Of a stretch of 29,332 nucleotides of DNA, positions 6,879 through 15,765 are shown one piece after another (position 1 is the stretch's first letter; each line of letters starts with the position of its first letter). The notes below the pieces were generated by a model, which worked only from the letters and a program-made list of their open reading frames with translations, was not told the origin of the DNA and did no database searches. The stretch is from Treponema sp. (GTDB taxonomy: Bacteria; Spirochaetota; Spirochaetia; Treponematales; Treponemataceae). Position numbers and translations under genes: made by a program. The stretch lies in the NCBI GenBank assembly GCA_018384055.1, contig JAHAZL010000053.1, positions 1 through 29,332 on the forward strand, read 5' to 3'.

Positions 6879-7889
6879 ATGACTATGATAAAGAAGATAT
6901 TCAGTTTGATCCTGCTTGTTGCAGGTGGAATATGTTTCTGCCAGTCCTCCGATTTTTTGAAGGGTGAATCACTCTTTAAGGAGAACAAGGTTGAGGAAGC
7001 TGTTCCTTTTCTGAAAAATGCCATCAGTCAGGGAGGTAATCCCAAAGCATACAATTACCTGGCCCTGGCATACCACAAGCTTGGGATGCATGAAGAAAGC
7101 CTTGAAGTTTGTTCCGATGGAATGAAGGTTTCCGGAACTGATAAAAAAGTTCTTGCATTTAACGCAGGCAACGTTTGCTTTGACATGGGGGATTACTACA
7201 CCGCAGAAAGGTGGTATTCCCTTGCCATTGCTGCCAACCGCATCTATGCGCCTCCTGTTTTGAACAGGGCAAATACGGAACTTAAGCAGAAGAAATTCCT
7301 TGCTGCTCTTGAAGACTACAAGCTTTACCTGGACCTTTCTCCCAATGACAGGCAGAAGCCGGAAATAGAACAGATAATAGCTCTCCTTGAAGGCTGGAAG
7401 AAGGGGGAAGACGACAGGCTTGCTGAAGAACAGCGGCTTAAGGATGAAGAGGCTCGCATTCTTGCTGAACAGAAGCGGATTGAAGCGGAAGAAGCAAGAA
7501 TTTCTGCAGAGGCTGAAAGGGCATCTAAAGAAAAGGAAGCTAAGGAACTTGACGCCGCATTGCAGCAGCAACTGAACGAAAAGTTTGCTGAACAGGCTGC
7601 ATTGCTTGAAGCTCAGAGAGAGGAACTTAGAAAACTTATTGAAGAACAGAAGGCAGTTCAGGAAGCCCAGAGAGCAGAGGCCGAAAAACGAGCAGAGGAA
7701 GCTGCCAAGAGGGAAGCTGAATCTGCAATGCGTGCGGCTGAGGCTGCAAAAAAGGCTGAAGAAGATGCAGCAAGACGAAGAAAACTTCTTGAAGATGTTG
7801 CTGCTTCTTTACAGAATTCTGGAAGCTCAAATATGAATGCCGGTGCAGAGGGGACGATAGACTATGGCTACGAAACAGAACTTGAATAG
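6879..7889 (+). CDS. Exported TPR protein with coiled-coil C-terminus
   Basis: Start ATG 6879 was chosen because GAAGG precedes it by 4 bases and a signal peptide (MTMIKKIFSLILLVAGGIC) follows immediately; frames extending further upstream add no plausible N-terminus. The product is 336 residues. Three to four TPRs (about 25-150) include NPKAYNYLALAYHKLGMHEE and YYTAERWYSLAIAAN. The C-terminal half (about 160-320) is a charged helix rich in E, A, K and R (repeated EEARI/AEEA), predicted coiled coil. No lipobox is convincing. The last 26 bp overlap the start of the giant TPR gene, so the two are probably translated together and may act in one envelope complex. Confidence 0.82.
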   Translation: MTMIKKIFSLILLVAGGICFCQSSDFLKGESLFKENKVEEAVPFLKNAISQGGNPKAYNYLALAYHKLGMHEESLEVCSDGMKVSGTDKKVLAFNAGNVCFDMGDYYTAERWYSLAIAANRIYAPPVLNRANTELKQKKFLAALEDYKLYLDLSPNDRQKPEIEQIIALLEGWKKGEDDRLAEEQRLKDEEARILAEQKRIEAEEARISAEAERASKEKEAKELDAALQQQLNEKFAEQAALLEAQREELRKLIEEQKAVQEAQRAEAEKRAEEAAKREAESAMRAAEAAKKAEEDAARRRKLLEDVAASLQNSGSSNMNAGAEGTIDYGYETELE

Positions 7890-10800
7890 CGAAGAAAAAG
7901 AAACAACAAAAAAGAAGGCGGCGACTAAAAAGACAGCTGCCACTAAGACAGAAACAGCAGAAAAGAAAAAGACTACAAAGGCTGCGGCTACTAAATCTGC
8001 AGCTAAGAAGATTGCTGTGGATAAAAAGGTAATTGCAGAAGAGAAACCTGCAAAGGCAGCTTCAAAGACTTCTGCATCAAAAAAGGCAGCTGCTACAAAG
8101 ACTGCTGCTACCAAAACTGCAACAACAAAAATTGCTGCTGAAGAAAAAAAATCTGTGGCAAAAGCAACTGCCTCAAAGACAGCAAAAGCTTCCGGTTCTG
8201 CAGCAGAAAAGAAGGCGTCTGCTACCAAAAAGACATCCGCATCAAAGGCTGAGTCTACAGAAAAGAAAAAGACTACAAAGGCTGCGACTACTAAAACTGC
8301 TGATAAATCTGCATCAAAAAAGGCTGCTGCTGCAAAGACAGCCGTAAAAAAAGAACCTGAACTTTCACCAACAGGAGTAATGATAAAAAAAACTGTGGCA
8401 GTACCAGCCGTTGAAAAAGACGTTCCTTCAGCGGAAGAAACAGCTCCCGCTGTCGAAAAGGAAATTTCTGCTGCAGAATCTGTAGTTTTGGATCCTGTAA
8501 AGGTTGAACCAGCTGAAAAATCAGAACCTGTTTCAATTGGGGAAACAAAAAGTGTAGTTGCTTTAAACCCTTCAATTGAAATTGAAAGAAAGGTTCATGA
8601 GGAAATAAAACCGACTGCAGAAGAAAAAATTCAGTCGGTTTCGGAAAATTTCAATGAAGATTACCAAGCTCTTGAAAAGATGATGCAGAATTCCGGTTTG
8701 AGAAGAAAGGCTGAAACTGCAATAAAGAGTCCTGAGGAAAAGAACGGTAAGAAAAAGCTTCTCCTCCTCCTTCTTCTGCTTTTGCTCGCACTTTTCGGTG
8801 CTGGAATTGGAATCGGCGTAAAATTCTTAAATGGAAGGACAGCCATTACTTCAAATAATCCGGAAGATATCATTGCCTATTGTGAAAGACTCATAAATCA
8901 GGGTGACTACGGTGAAGCTATGGGTATTCTTGCAGGTCTCAACATAAACGGAGATGATGAAAATTCTGCACTCCTCAGAAAAAAGGTTGCGGACCTCATC
9001 AGATACGGATATGGAAAAGCTCTTGCCGACGGAAAGGTTGATGAAATCCTTGAGAAAATAGCAGACCTTGAAGCTAAAGGTAAATATGGTGACACATTGA
9101 AACTCATAGCCATCGGAACGGATCTTGCATCTGATGATGAAAATACAAAGGCTTTGAAAGATAAGCTTCGTGCGCTTGAAAAATCTATTGTTGACAAGGC
9201 GGTTGCTGAAGGCAAGGCTCAGGAAGTGATTGATGCTGCTAAACAGCTTATTGATGCTGATGAAGAAATTCCTGCTGCAGAATTGCTGAGTCTTCTAGAC
9301 ATCAAGGGTAACAGCACTGAAGCAAGAATGATGAGAAATCAGATTTATGCCCTTAAAAAAGAAGCTGTAAAAAAAGCCATTGAAAATGGAAGGGGAAATG
9401 AACTCCTTGATGCCATTGCGGCAATGAATGAAAGGGGTAACAGTGTTGAAGCCCTTGAATTGCTCTCATATATAGAAGTAAAAGGTGAAGGTGAAGAATC
9501 GGATGCTTTGAGGGGCAGGCTTTCCAAACTGAAAGAGGAAGCCATTGATAAAGCCTTTGAAGATGGAAGACAGGAAGAAATTCTTGGAAAGGCAAAGCAG
9601 ATGATTTCAGACGGCGACTATAATACTGCATTGAGTTTCTTGAGTTCTGTAAAAGCTGAAGGTGATGACCCTGAATCAAGGGCTTTCAGAAATTCCATAA
9701 AAGCATTGAAGAAAGACACCGTTGAAAGGGCTCTTGCAGAGGGAAGGATTGACGATGTTTTTGGAACTGCGGATTTCCTTAATAACAATGGTGACAACGC
9801 TGCAGCCCTCGAACTTTTGAGCATGATTAATGTTGCAGGAAATTCTGATGAAGCCAATGCCCTTAGAGATCAAGTAAATGCTAAAAAACAGGAGACTGTC
9901 AACAAGGCCATTGAAAATGGCAAATTTGATGAAATACTGAAGAGTGCCAGACAGATGATCGATGACGGTGATTATTCCGGGGCTCTGGAACTCCTTAGTT
10001 CTGCAAATGTTACTGGAAAGGATCCTGAGTCAAAGAAACTGCAAAAGGAAATTGATTCCCTTAAAAAGGATGCCGTAAAGAAAGCCATTGCCGACGGTCG
10101 TGGTGATGAAATCTTGGATACTGTTGAAAGATTCATGAAGGAAGGCAATTATGATGCCGCATCTTCAGTTCTTGATCAGATTGGAAAAATAGACGGCAAT
10201 AGTCCTGAAGCAAAGGCATTCAAGGATCGTGCAGAAAGGCTTAAAAAACAGAACGACATTCTTTCTGCAAATGAAAATCTTTCTGATGCAGACAAGGCAA
10301 AACTTGCTGAAAGACTTATAAAGGAAGGTCGTTATGATGAAGCCCTTACTCTCTTAAATTCCATCAATCCAGATGGCAATGATGAGGAAAGCAAAAAACT
10401 TAGGGAAAAGATTTCAAACCTTAAAAAGGATGCCGTTAGCAAGGCAAAGAAAAATGGAGTAGACCTTGGCGTTCTTGGTTATGATGAAAATGGTAATCCT
10501 GTTCTTTCTAAAGAGGAAATTGCCCGTCGTCAGCAGCAGGAACGCATAGCGAAGGAAGCTGCTGAAAAGAAGGCGGAAGAAGAAAGACTTGTTAAGCAGA
10601 TAAGAAAAGAACAGGAAGAAAAAATAAGAAAGGAAGAGGAAGCCAAAAAGGCAGCTGAAGAAAAGAAGGCTAAGCAGGAAGCTGCAATGAAGGCTGCGGC
10701 GGAAAAGAAGGCAAAGGAAGAAGCCGCAAAAAAGGCAGCGGAAGAAAAGCGCCTTCAGGAAGAAGCCGCAAAAAAAGCAGATTCCCAGTTGAAAAAGGAA

Positions 10801-12243
10801 ATTGAAGCTGCCATTGCAAGAGGAAAAAAACTTATTGCACAGGGAGACATTGATGGTGCAGCAAGAGAATTTGCAAATGCTGAATCAAAACTTCCTGCCA
10901 ATGATCCAAAATATTCAGCTCAAAAACTTGATGAAATGGCAAAAGCTCTTTATGACGCCTCTGAAAAAGCTGAAGGAGCCGACAAGAAAAAACTTGAAGC
11001 GCTTTCAGGTGAAAAGGCGAGAAGTGCCCTTAAATTCTCATCAACTGATCCTGATACACTTTATATTGCTGGAATTGATGCCCTCAACAAAAGAAATTTC
11101 AGTGAAGCCGAAAGACTTCTTAATGAGGCAATTGCAAAGAACCCTGCAAACTTCATGTATTACTATCAGCTGGGGCGTATTCTTGCAATGCAGAAAAAAT
11201 ACAATGAATCTCTCGTAGCGTTCAAGAACTGCATTAACCTCAATGATAAATTTGCTCCTGCCTATTATAACTCCGGTTATGTCAGCGAACAGTTGAAGAA
11301 GAGCAATGATGCCCTCGTTTTCTACAGAAAGGCAACTGAAGTAAATCCTTCTTATGAAAATGCTTACATTGGTCAGGGACATGTTCTAAAAGACATGAAG
11401 AGATACGATGACGCAATGGAGTCTTTCTCAAAGGCTTTGTCACTTAATCCAAAGCGCTCTCAGATTTATCAGGAACTTGGTTCTTGCTGCATTGAAACCA
11501 AGAACAACACATTGGCTGAAAGTTACTTTAAAAAGGCACTTCAGTGTCCGGATGCAACAAAAGACAAGAATGCCCTTACTTACTACAACCTTTCTACAGT
11601 TCTGTATGACCAGAACAAGATGGACGAAGCCTTTGACTATGCTGCCAAGGCTTATGATGCAAGGGAAAAAACAGATTCCAGCGTAAAGGCAAACATCGTT
11701 TACAACTATGCGCTTCAGATGCAGAACAGAGGAAAGGATGCAGATGCTGTTAGTCTTTATAATGAAGTTCTCATGCTTGATTCTAAGCATGTAAAGGCCA
11801 ATACAAACCTGGGTGCAATCTATCTGAAGCAGAATAAGGATACTGATGCTGTTATTGCCCTTACAAATGCTTACAACGTGGAAAAGGATAATTTTGAAGT
11901 TAACAACAATCTTGGTAGTGCATACAGAAAGATTTCCAACTATCAGAAATCCATCGAGCACTACAAGAATGCCCTTAGGGTTAATCCTGATGATTTGACT
12001 GTAAAGCAAAATCTTGCAAGAAGCTATGCTGCTGCAAAGGATTATCCTAATGCAAAGGTTGCATATCAGGAACTTATTGCAAAGGAACCTGCAAACAATG
12101 ACCATCTCTTTGAACTTGCAAATATTGCGTACGAAAAGGGAGATGCTGAAACAGCTGCAAAGTGTCTTGCAACGCTGAAGGTTGGTGCTCCAAATTATAA
12201 GACTGATCAGGTAGAGGAGATGCTTAAAGAGCTTGGATATTAG
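7864..12243 (+). CDS. Giant single-pass TPR scaffold with lysine-rich cytoplasmic tail
   Basis: A 1459-residue protein. Residues 1-165 are almost only K, A, T, S and E, with repeated (A/T)TKTA units like histone H1 tails; 165-298 are acidic and disordered-looking. A membrane helix lies at about 299-321 (poly-leucine then GAGIGIG), preceded by basic KKK, so the tail should be cytoplasmic. Residues about 330-860 hold about eight related helical repeats with a 59-61-residue period. Residues about 880-985 are a K/E/A-rich helix. From about 1060 to the end there are about ten TPRs (NPANFMYYYQLGRILAMQKK and similar). It overlaps the upstream TPR gene and ends before a strong terminator. I know no assigned function; an inner-membrane scaffold reaching the periplasm is an inference. 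Confidence 0.85.
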   Translation: MATKQNLNSEEKETTKKKAATKKTAATKTETAEKKKTTKAAATKSAAKKIAVDKKVIAEEKPAKAASKTSASKKAAATKTAATKTATTKIAAEEKKSVAKATASKTAKASGSAAEKKASATKKTSASKAESTEKKKTTKAATTKTADKSASKKAAAAKTAVKKEPELSPTGVMIKKTVAVPAVEKDVPSAEETAPAVEKEISAAESVVLDPVKVEPAEKSEPVSIGETKSVVALNPSIEIERKVHEEIKPTAEEKIQSVSENFNEDYQALEKMMQNSGLRRKAETAIKSPEEKNGKKKLLLLLLLLLLALFGAGIGIGVKFLNGRTAITSNNPEDIIAYCERLINQGDYGEAMGILAGLNINGDDENSALLRKKVADLIRYGYGKALADGKVDEILEKIADLEAKGKYGDTLKLIAIGTDLASDDENTKALKDKLRALEKSIVDKAVAEGKAQEVIDAAKQLIDADEEIPAAELLSLLDIKGNSTEARMMRNQIYALKKEAVKKAIENGRGNELLDAIAAMNERGNSVEALELLSYIEVKGEGEESDALRGRLSKLKEEAIDKAFEDGRQEEILGKAKQMISDGDYNTALSFLSSVKAEGDDPESRAFRNSIKALKKDTVERALAEGRIDDVFGTADFLNNNGDNAAALELLSMINVAGNSDEANALRDQVNAKKQETVNKAIENGKFDEILKSARQMIDDGDYSGALELLSSANVTGKDPESKKLQKEIDSLKKDAVKKAIADGRGDEILDTVERFMKEGNYDAASSVLDQIGKIDGNSPEAKAFKDRAERLKKQNDILSANENLSDADKAKLAERLIKEGRYDEALTLLNSINPDGNDEESKKLREKISNLKKDAVSKAKKNGVDLGVLGYDENGNPVLSKEEIARRQQQERIAKEAAEKKAEEERLVKQIRKEQEEKIRKEEEAKKAAEEKKAKQEAAMKAAAEKKAKEEAAKKAAEEKRLQEEAAKKADSQLKKEIEAAIARGKKLIAQGDIDGAAREFANAESKLPANDPKYSAQKLDEMAKALYDASEKAEGADKKKLEALSGEKARSALKFSSTDPDTLYIAGIDALNKRNFSEAERLLNEAIAKNPANFMYYYQLGRILAMQKKYNESLVAFKNCINLNDKFAPAYYNSGYVSEQLKKSNDALVFYRKATEVNPSYENAYIGQGHVLKDMKRYDDAMESFSKALSLNPKRSQIYQELGSCCIETKNNTLAESYFKKALQCPDATKDKNALTYYNLSTVLYDQNKMDEAFDYAAKAYDAREKTDSSVKANIVYNYALQMQNRGKDADAVSLYNEVLMLDSKHVKANTNLGAIYLKQNKDTDAVIALTNAYNVEKDNFEVNNNLGSAYRKISNYQKSIEHYKNALRVNPDDLTVKQNLARSYAAAKDYPNAKVAYQELIAKEPANNDHLFELANIAYEKGDAETAAKCLATLKVGAPNYKTDQVEEMLKELGY
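7958..8295 (+). repeat. Direct repeat pair, exactly 300 bp apart, in the lysine-rich tail
   Basis: 7958-7995 and 8258-8295 match at 37 of 38 bases, beginning CAGAAAAGAAAAAGACTACA. Both encode EKKKTTKAA(A/T)TK. The exact 300-bp spacing keeps the frame, so recombination between copies would delete or add 100 residues of tail without a frameshift. Confidence 0.8.
9169..10440 (+). repeat. Tandem protein repeats, period about 177 bp (59 residues)
   Basis: Units are anchored on L-K-K-x-A-V-x-K-A-(I/F)-x-(N/D)-G. Anchors fall at 9352, 9529, 9706, 9883 and 10060, exactly 177 bp apart, with flanking units at 9169, 10240 and 10420 offset by 3-6 bp. Each unit has (D/N)GD or GNY followed by ALxLLSxIxxxG and a charged helix, a TPR/SEL1-like helical hairpin pattern. 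DNA identity between units is only moderate, so the array is old. Confidence 0.75.
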
Positions 12244-12271
12244 GGATACTGATAACTGATTTAAGAAGGCT

Positions 12272-12318
12272 GGCTGTCCTGAAAGTTATTATAACTTTAA
12301 GCGGGACAGCCTTTTTTT
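12272..12318 (+). terminator. Rho-independent terminator after the giant TPR gene
   Basis: GGCTGTCC (12272-12279) pairs with GGACAGCC (12304-12311); inside, AAAGTTAT and ATAACTTT form a second perfect stem. Seven T follow (12312-12318). The T-tract overlaps the mutL stop codon on the other strand, so the signal serves the plus strand mainly. Its outer stem shares GGCTGTCC with the termini of the MITE-like element at 742-862. Confidence 0.88.
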
Positions 12319-14227
12319 ATGTTCTTTTGACAAGACTAAAAAGCTGTGTTCTTGTTATTGTTGTAAACACTGGTCTTCCGTGAGGGCAGTGTGGATCGGG
12401 TAGTTCAAGTGCTCCTCGTGCAATTTCTGCAGCAGTCTGATTGTCTAAAACTGTTCCGTCCATAACGGCTGTACGGCAGGCAGTTGATGCAATTACGCTA
12501 TTCATGATATCTGCAGGATTAACCCTTCGGTCAAGAACATCTTTTTTAAGGTCTTCTTCTTTTCCTTTCCATCTTGCAGGAACAGTTGAAAATTCCCATC
12601 TTCCGTTGCCACAGTTCTTGCATTCAAATCCTGTTTCCTTCAGTTTGTCTTTTATTGCCTCTATGTATTTGTCATCTGCTTCGCTGTCAGTCTGAATTGT
12701 ATAAGGCACAAGCAGATTCTGCTTTTCCTTTGCTTCTGCCATAAGCCTGTCATAAAGCATCCTTTCATGAGCTGCATGCTGGTCAATGATGTAGAGAATA
12801 CCGTTTTTTTCGGCAATGAGGAAAGTTCCCATAGTGCAACCGACAAAATGAAATCCGTCCTCTTCTTTTTCAATATTTGATTTAGCAGAATTATCGGGAA
12901 TGAAATTAGGTTTGTAAGAAACTTCCGGCATGAAGTTTCCTCTTGGTTCTTTAGATAATGGTGAGGATTCTCCAAAAAACTTTGTCCTGTTGCCACTTGG
13001 GGAAGAGGAAGAAAAATTTCCAGAACTTCTTTTTACATCAACGTAAGAAACGGAGGTGTCTGCAGGGCTCTTGATGGTGTATTTGGAAACGACTGAATTT
13101 TTTTCTTCAAAGTAAAGGTCTGGAGTTTCAAAGGCACTTATTTTATTGGTTTCCGAAATGTCAGTGTTAAAGGCAAGTTGTGCAATGGAACTGTTGTCCA
13201 TGGCTGGTGCTTCATTTTCTGCAAGCATGGTTTTAACCGTATACTGCCTGAAGAAATTTCTTGTTGCAGTGCTTACTTCATGGTGCAGTGAATTTATGTC
13301 CTTGAACCTTGCTTCTCTCTTAGCAGGGTGAATGTTAAAGTCAACAAGGGAAGAATCTATCTGTACAAAGAGACAGGCAACTGGAAAACTTCCGTTTGGA
13401 AAGTACCCCTGGGTTCCATAGACGATGGCCTGGATCAAAGAGTATTCCTGAATTTTCCTTCCGTTTACATAAATTGAAATGTCCTTTCTGCTTGATCTGG
13501 TTACGGATGGTTCACCTATAATTAGAGTGAATGAAAACTTATCGCTGGGTTTTTCCACCGTTATTTCATAAAAAAGTTCTTCATTTTCAAAGTACTGATT
13601 GACCTGTACGAACCTTTCCTTAAGGGTCTGACCGGCAGGAAGATTTAGTTTTTCTTCTCCCTCACTTGTAAAGGTGAATGCAATGTCTGGTCTTGGAAGA
13701 ACTTTTTCTTCAAAAGTTCCCCTGCACATTATACCTTCGCTTGCAGGTCTTTTTAGAAATTGTCTGCGGGCGGGGAAGTTTTCAAAGAGTCCTTTTGTTT
13801 GAACAATAGTTCCTTCTGTTTTGGAGGTAGGGGTAATCAAATGGTCTTCTGTAACGGAAGCATTCATTTTGTTTCCGCCGCTTATGATTTCAAGACGGCT
13901 TACTGCTGCCATTGATGAAAGTGCTTCCCCACGGAATCCCAGTGTTGAAAGATGAAGCAAATCTGTCTCAGTTGAAATCTTGCTTGTTGCATGAGGCCTT
14001 GCGCATTGCATGAGATCTTCCTTTGACATTCCGCATCCGTTGTCTACAACGCGGATTTTTTCTATTCCTCCGCCTTCTATTTCAACATCTATCTTTGTTG
14101 CCCCAGAATCGACGGCATTGTCCATAAGTTCGCGGATTATTGCGTTGGGACGGTCAATGACTTCTCCGGCTGCAATTTTTCTAGCAACTTCAGCATCGAG
14201 TAAACGGACTCTTTTCTGTTCTGCCAT
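12317..14227 (-). CDS. mutL: DNA mismatch repair protein MutL
   Basis: A 636-residue protein of normal length. The N-terminal GHKL ATPase is complete: E33 and N37 in RELMDNAVDSGA, DNGCGM (62-67) and GFRGEAL (97-103). A long low-complexity linker (about 330-440) leads to the C-terminal dimerisation/endonuclease domain. There DQHAAHERMLYD starts at residue 482, close to the nuclease motif DQHA(X)2E(X)4E but with D in place of the final E; ACRTAV and CPHGRP (from 614) are also present. It is therefore probably a nicking MutL, as in bacteria without MutH. It is the last gene of xseA-xseB-mutL, one base after the xseB stop. Confidence 0.96.
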   Translation of the reverse strand: MAEQKRVRLLDAEVARKIAAGEVIDRPNAIIRELMDNAVDSGATKIDVEIEGGGIEKIRVVDNGCGMSKEDLMQCARPHATSKISTETDLLHLSTLGFRGEALSSMAAVSRLEIISGGNKMNASVTEDHLITPTSKTEGTIVQTKGLFENFPARRQFLKRPASEGIMCRGTFEEKVLPRPDIAFTFTSEGEEKLNLPAGQTLKERFVQVNQYFENEELFYEITVEKPSDKFSFTLIIGEPSVTRSSRKDISIYVNGRKIQEYSLIQAIVYGTQGYFPNGSFPVACLFVQIDSSLVDFNIHPAKREARFKDINSLHHEVSTATRNFFRQYTVKTMLAENEAPAMDNSSIAQLAFNTDISETNKISAFETPDLYFEEKNSVVSKYTIKSPADTSVSYVDVKRSSGNFSSSSPSGNRTKFFGESSPLSKEPRGNFMPEVSYKPNFIPDNSAKSNIEKEEDGFHFVGCTMGTFLIAEKNGILYIIDQHAAHERMLYDRLMAEAKEKQNLLVPYTIQTDSEADDKYIEAIKDKLKETGFECKNCGNGRWEFSTVPARWKGKEEDLKKDVLDRRVNPADIMNSVIASTACRTAVMDGTVLDNQTAAEIARGALELPDPHCPHGRPVFTTITRTQLFSLVKRT

Positions 14228-14228
14228 T

Positions 14229-14480
14229 TTATGAACGTGTTCCTGTTATTTCTGTTGTTTCGTCAAAGAGGCCAAGTTCCACCTTTCCGTCCTTTGTTTC
14301 TTCGCCATTCATGAGGATCTGAATTTTGCCTTCCATTTTATCAAGTTCTTTTTCAAGAGTTTTTGCAAGCTTGATTCCTTCTTCAAAATTTTTGAGGGCA
14401 TCTTCAAGGCTGATGTCACTCTGCTTTATGTTTTCAGAAAGCTTTTCAAGTTTTTCAAGTTTTTCTTCAAAGTTTGTCAT
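14229..14480 (-). CDS. xseB: Exodeoxyribonuclease VII small subunit
   Basis: An 83-residue helical protein matching XseB: an N-terminal FEEKLEKLEKLSENIKQSDISLEDALKNFEEG-type helix pair with the conserved SLEDAL-x-x-FEEG segment. XseB subunits decorate XseA to form the processive single-strand exonuclease. GAGG sits 8 bases before the ATG. The gene lies 20 bp downstream of xseA and directly before mutL. The C-terminal tail after about residue 65 is variable. Confidence 0.93.
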   Translation of the reverse strand: MTNFEEKLEKLEKLSENIKQSDISLEDALKNFEEGIKLAKTLEKELDKMEGKIQILMNGEETKDGKVELGLFDETTEITGTRS

Positions 14481-14500
14481 GTATGTACCTCATTATTGTT

Positions 14501-15706
14501 TTAGTTTACGGTTGCTTCAATTTCGCCCTTGGCAGGCCTGATTTTTATCTGGTCTCCGGAATTCAATTTGTGTGCATCCCTGATTATGTTTCCATCTCTA
14601 TCAGTTACCATTGAATAGCCTCTTTCAAAAATGGACTGTGGGTTACAGTTTTCAAGGATTTCCCTGCTATGTTCAATGGTTCTTCTTCTATTTTTTATGA
14701 GTTCTTCCATAGATGATTTCATTGAATCAAAGGCACGGTCAAATCTTTCCGATAGCCTTTGTTCAATGTTCAGGAGCCTTGTATGCATGTTTTCTGGATC
14801 AAAGGATTTCAGCAGAAGCCTGAGACTTCTTGTTCTTTCTGTGATTTCTCCATAGAGATTCGTCTTGCAGGCATCTATTTCGTTGAGGATTGCTGTTTTT
14901 TCCGGAATGACGATTTCTGCTGCTGCACTTGGAGTAGGGGCTCTGCAGTCTGCGGCAAAATCACTTAAAGCCCAGTCAATTTCATGACCGACAGCTGAAA
15001 CCACAGGGATTTCCGATGCCGCAATGGCACGAACTACGCTTTCTTCACTGAAAGGCAAAAGGTCTTCAAGACTTCCGCCACCTCGTCCTACGATGAGGAC
15101 GTCGCACAATTTACGTCTGTTTGCGATTTGTATCATGTTTACAATGGTTGGTGCCGCAGTATCACCCTGGACAAGGGATGGCAATACAATGATTTCAACC
15201 TTGTCGTTTCTTCTTTTTCTTATATTCAGAATGTCCCTGAGGGCTGCTCCTCCCGGACTTGTTACGATTCCAACTGTCTTAGGAAAATATGGAAGGGTAC
15301 GTTTACGTGCACTGTCAAAAAGACCTTCTGCAGCAAGTTTACGTTTTCTCTGTTCTATCATTTCCATGATGTTGCCGGTACCGGCCTTTTCCATTGAAAT
15401 TATGATCAGCTGATAGTTTCCTCTTGGGGCATAAACGCTTATTTTTCCCCGTGCCTGAACCATAGTTCCGTCTTTGGGCTGAAAAGTGAGGTTAGAAGCA
15501 CTTCCCCTGAACATTACTGCGCTTATCTGTGCATCAGCATCTTTAAGGGAAAAATAAAGGTGTCCTGCACTGCTAGGCTTAAAATTAGATATTTCACCTT
15601 TTAACAAAATGTTCTGAAATGAATTTTCCAGCATGTTTTTAATGAGGTTCGTAAGCTGTGTAACTGTAAGGCTGTTGTCTTTTCGTTCTGGGAACATTGC
15701 TTCCAT
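14501..15706 (-). CDS. xseA: Exodeoxyribonuclease VII large subunit
   Basis: A 401-residue protein of usual length. An N-terminal OB-fold (about 10-105, with LKGEISNFKPSSAGHLYFSLKD) is followed by the catalytic domain with VGRGGGSLEDLLPF, PVVSAVGHEIDW and ADCRAPTPSAAAE, then a long coiled-coil region and a C-terminal GYSMVTD segment. It degrades single-stranded DNA into oligonucleotides. A strong promoter-like pair ends 9 bases before the ATG, and no ribosome-binding site lies upstream, so the mRNA may be nearly leaderless. A second in-frame ATG follows three codons later. Confidence 0.95.
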   Translation of the reverse strand: MEAMFPERKDNSLTVTQLTNLIKNMLENSFQNILLKGEISNFKPSSAGHLYFSLKDADAQISAVMFRGSASNLTFQPKDGTMVQARGKISVYAPRGNYQLIIISMEKAGTGNIMEMIEQRKRKLAAEGLFDSARKRTLPYFPKTVGIVTSPGGAALRDILNIRKRRNDKVEIIVLPSLVQGDTAAPTIVNMIQIANRRKLCDVLIVGRGGGSLEDLLPFSEESVVRAIAASEIPVVSAVGHEIDWALSDFAADCRAPTPSAAAEIVIPEKTAILNEIDACKTNLYGEITERTRSLRLLLKSFDPENMHTRLLNIEQRLSERFDRAFDSMKSSMEELIKNRRRTIEHSREILENCNPQSIFERGYSMVTDRDGNIIRDAHKLNSGDQIKIRPAKGEIEATVN

Positions 15707-15715
15707 AATTTTTGG

Positions 15716-15744
15716 ATTGTAAACATTCCATTTAATTTAGACAA
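15716..15744 (-). promoter_or_regulatory. Promoter of xseA-xseB-mutL
   Basis: Minus strand TTGTCT (15744-15739), 17-bp spacer, TACAAT (15721-15716). The predicted start near 15709 leaves about 3 nt before the xseA ATG. Confidence 0.6.
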
Positions 15745-15759
15745 GGGAATTCCGATAAT
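15731..15759 (+). promoter_or_regulatory. Promoter candidate for the spiro-SPASM gene
   Basis: TTTAAT (15731-15736), 17-bp spacer, GATAAT (15754-15759), then 6 bases and the ATG. The predicted start coincides with the A of ATG 15766. It overlaps the xseA promoter on the opposite strand. The -35 is poor. Confidence 0.42.
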
Positions 15760-15765
15760 GAAGCG

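Noticed and set aside
7827..8228. Minus-strand frame encoding an A/V/F-rich, membrane-like protein
   Set aside because: It is the antisense of the K/A/T-rich tail; codon bias there creates an artificial hydrophobic frame.
9169..10440. Regular 177-bp repeats considered as a CRISPR or satellite array
   Set aside because: The period is a multiple of three, unit DNA sequences diverge while the protein pattern is kept, and the frame is open throughout; they are protein repeats.
11440..12105. 221-residue minus-strand open frame
   Set aside because: It lies opposite the TPR array of the giant protein; the composition (I, C and L rich) is the typical antisense shadow and there is no ribosome site.
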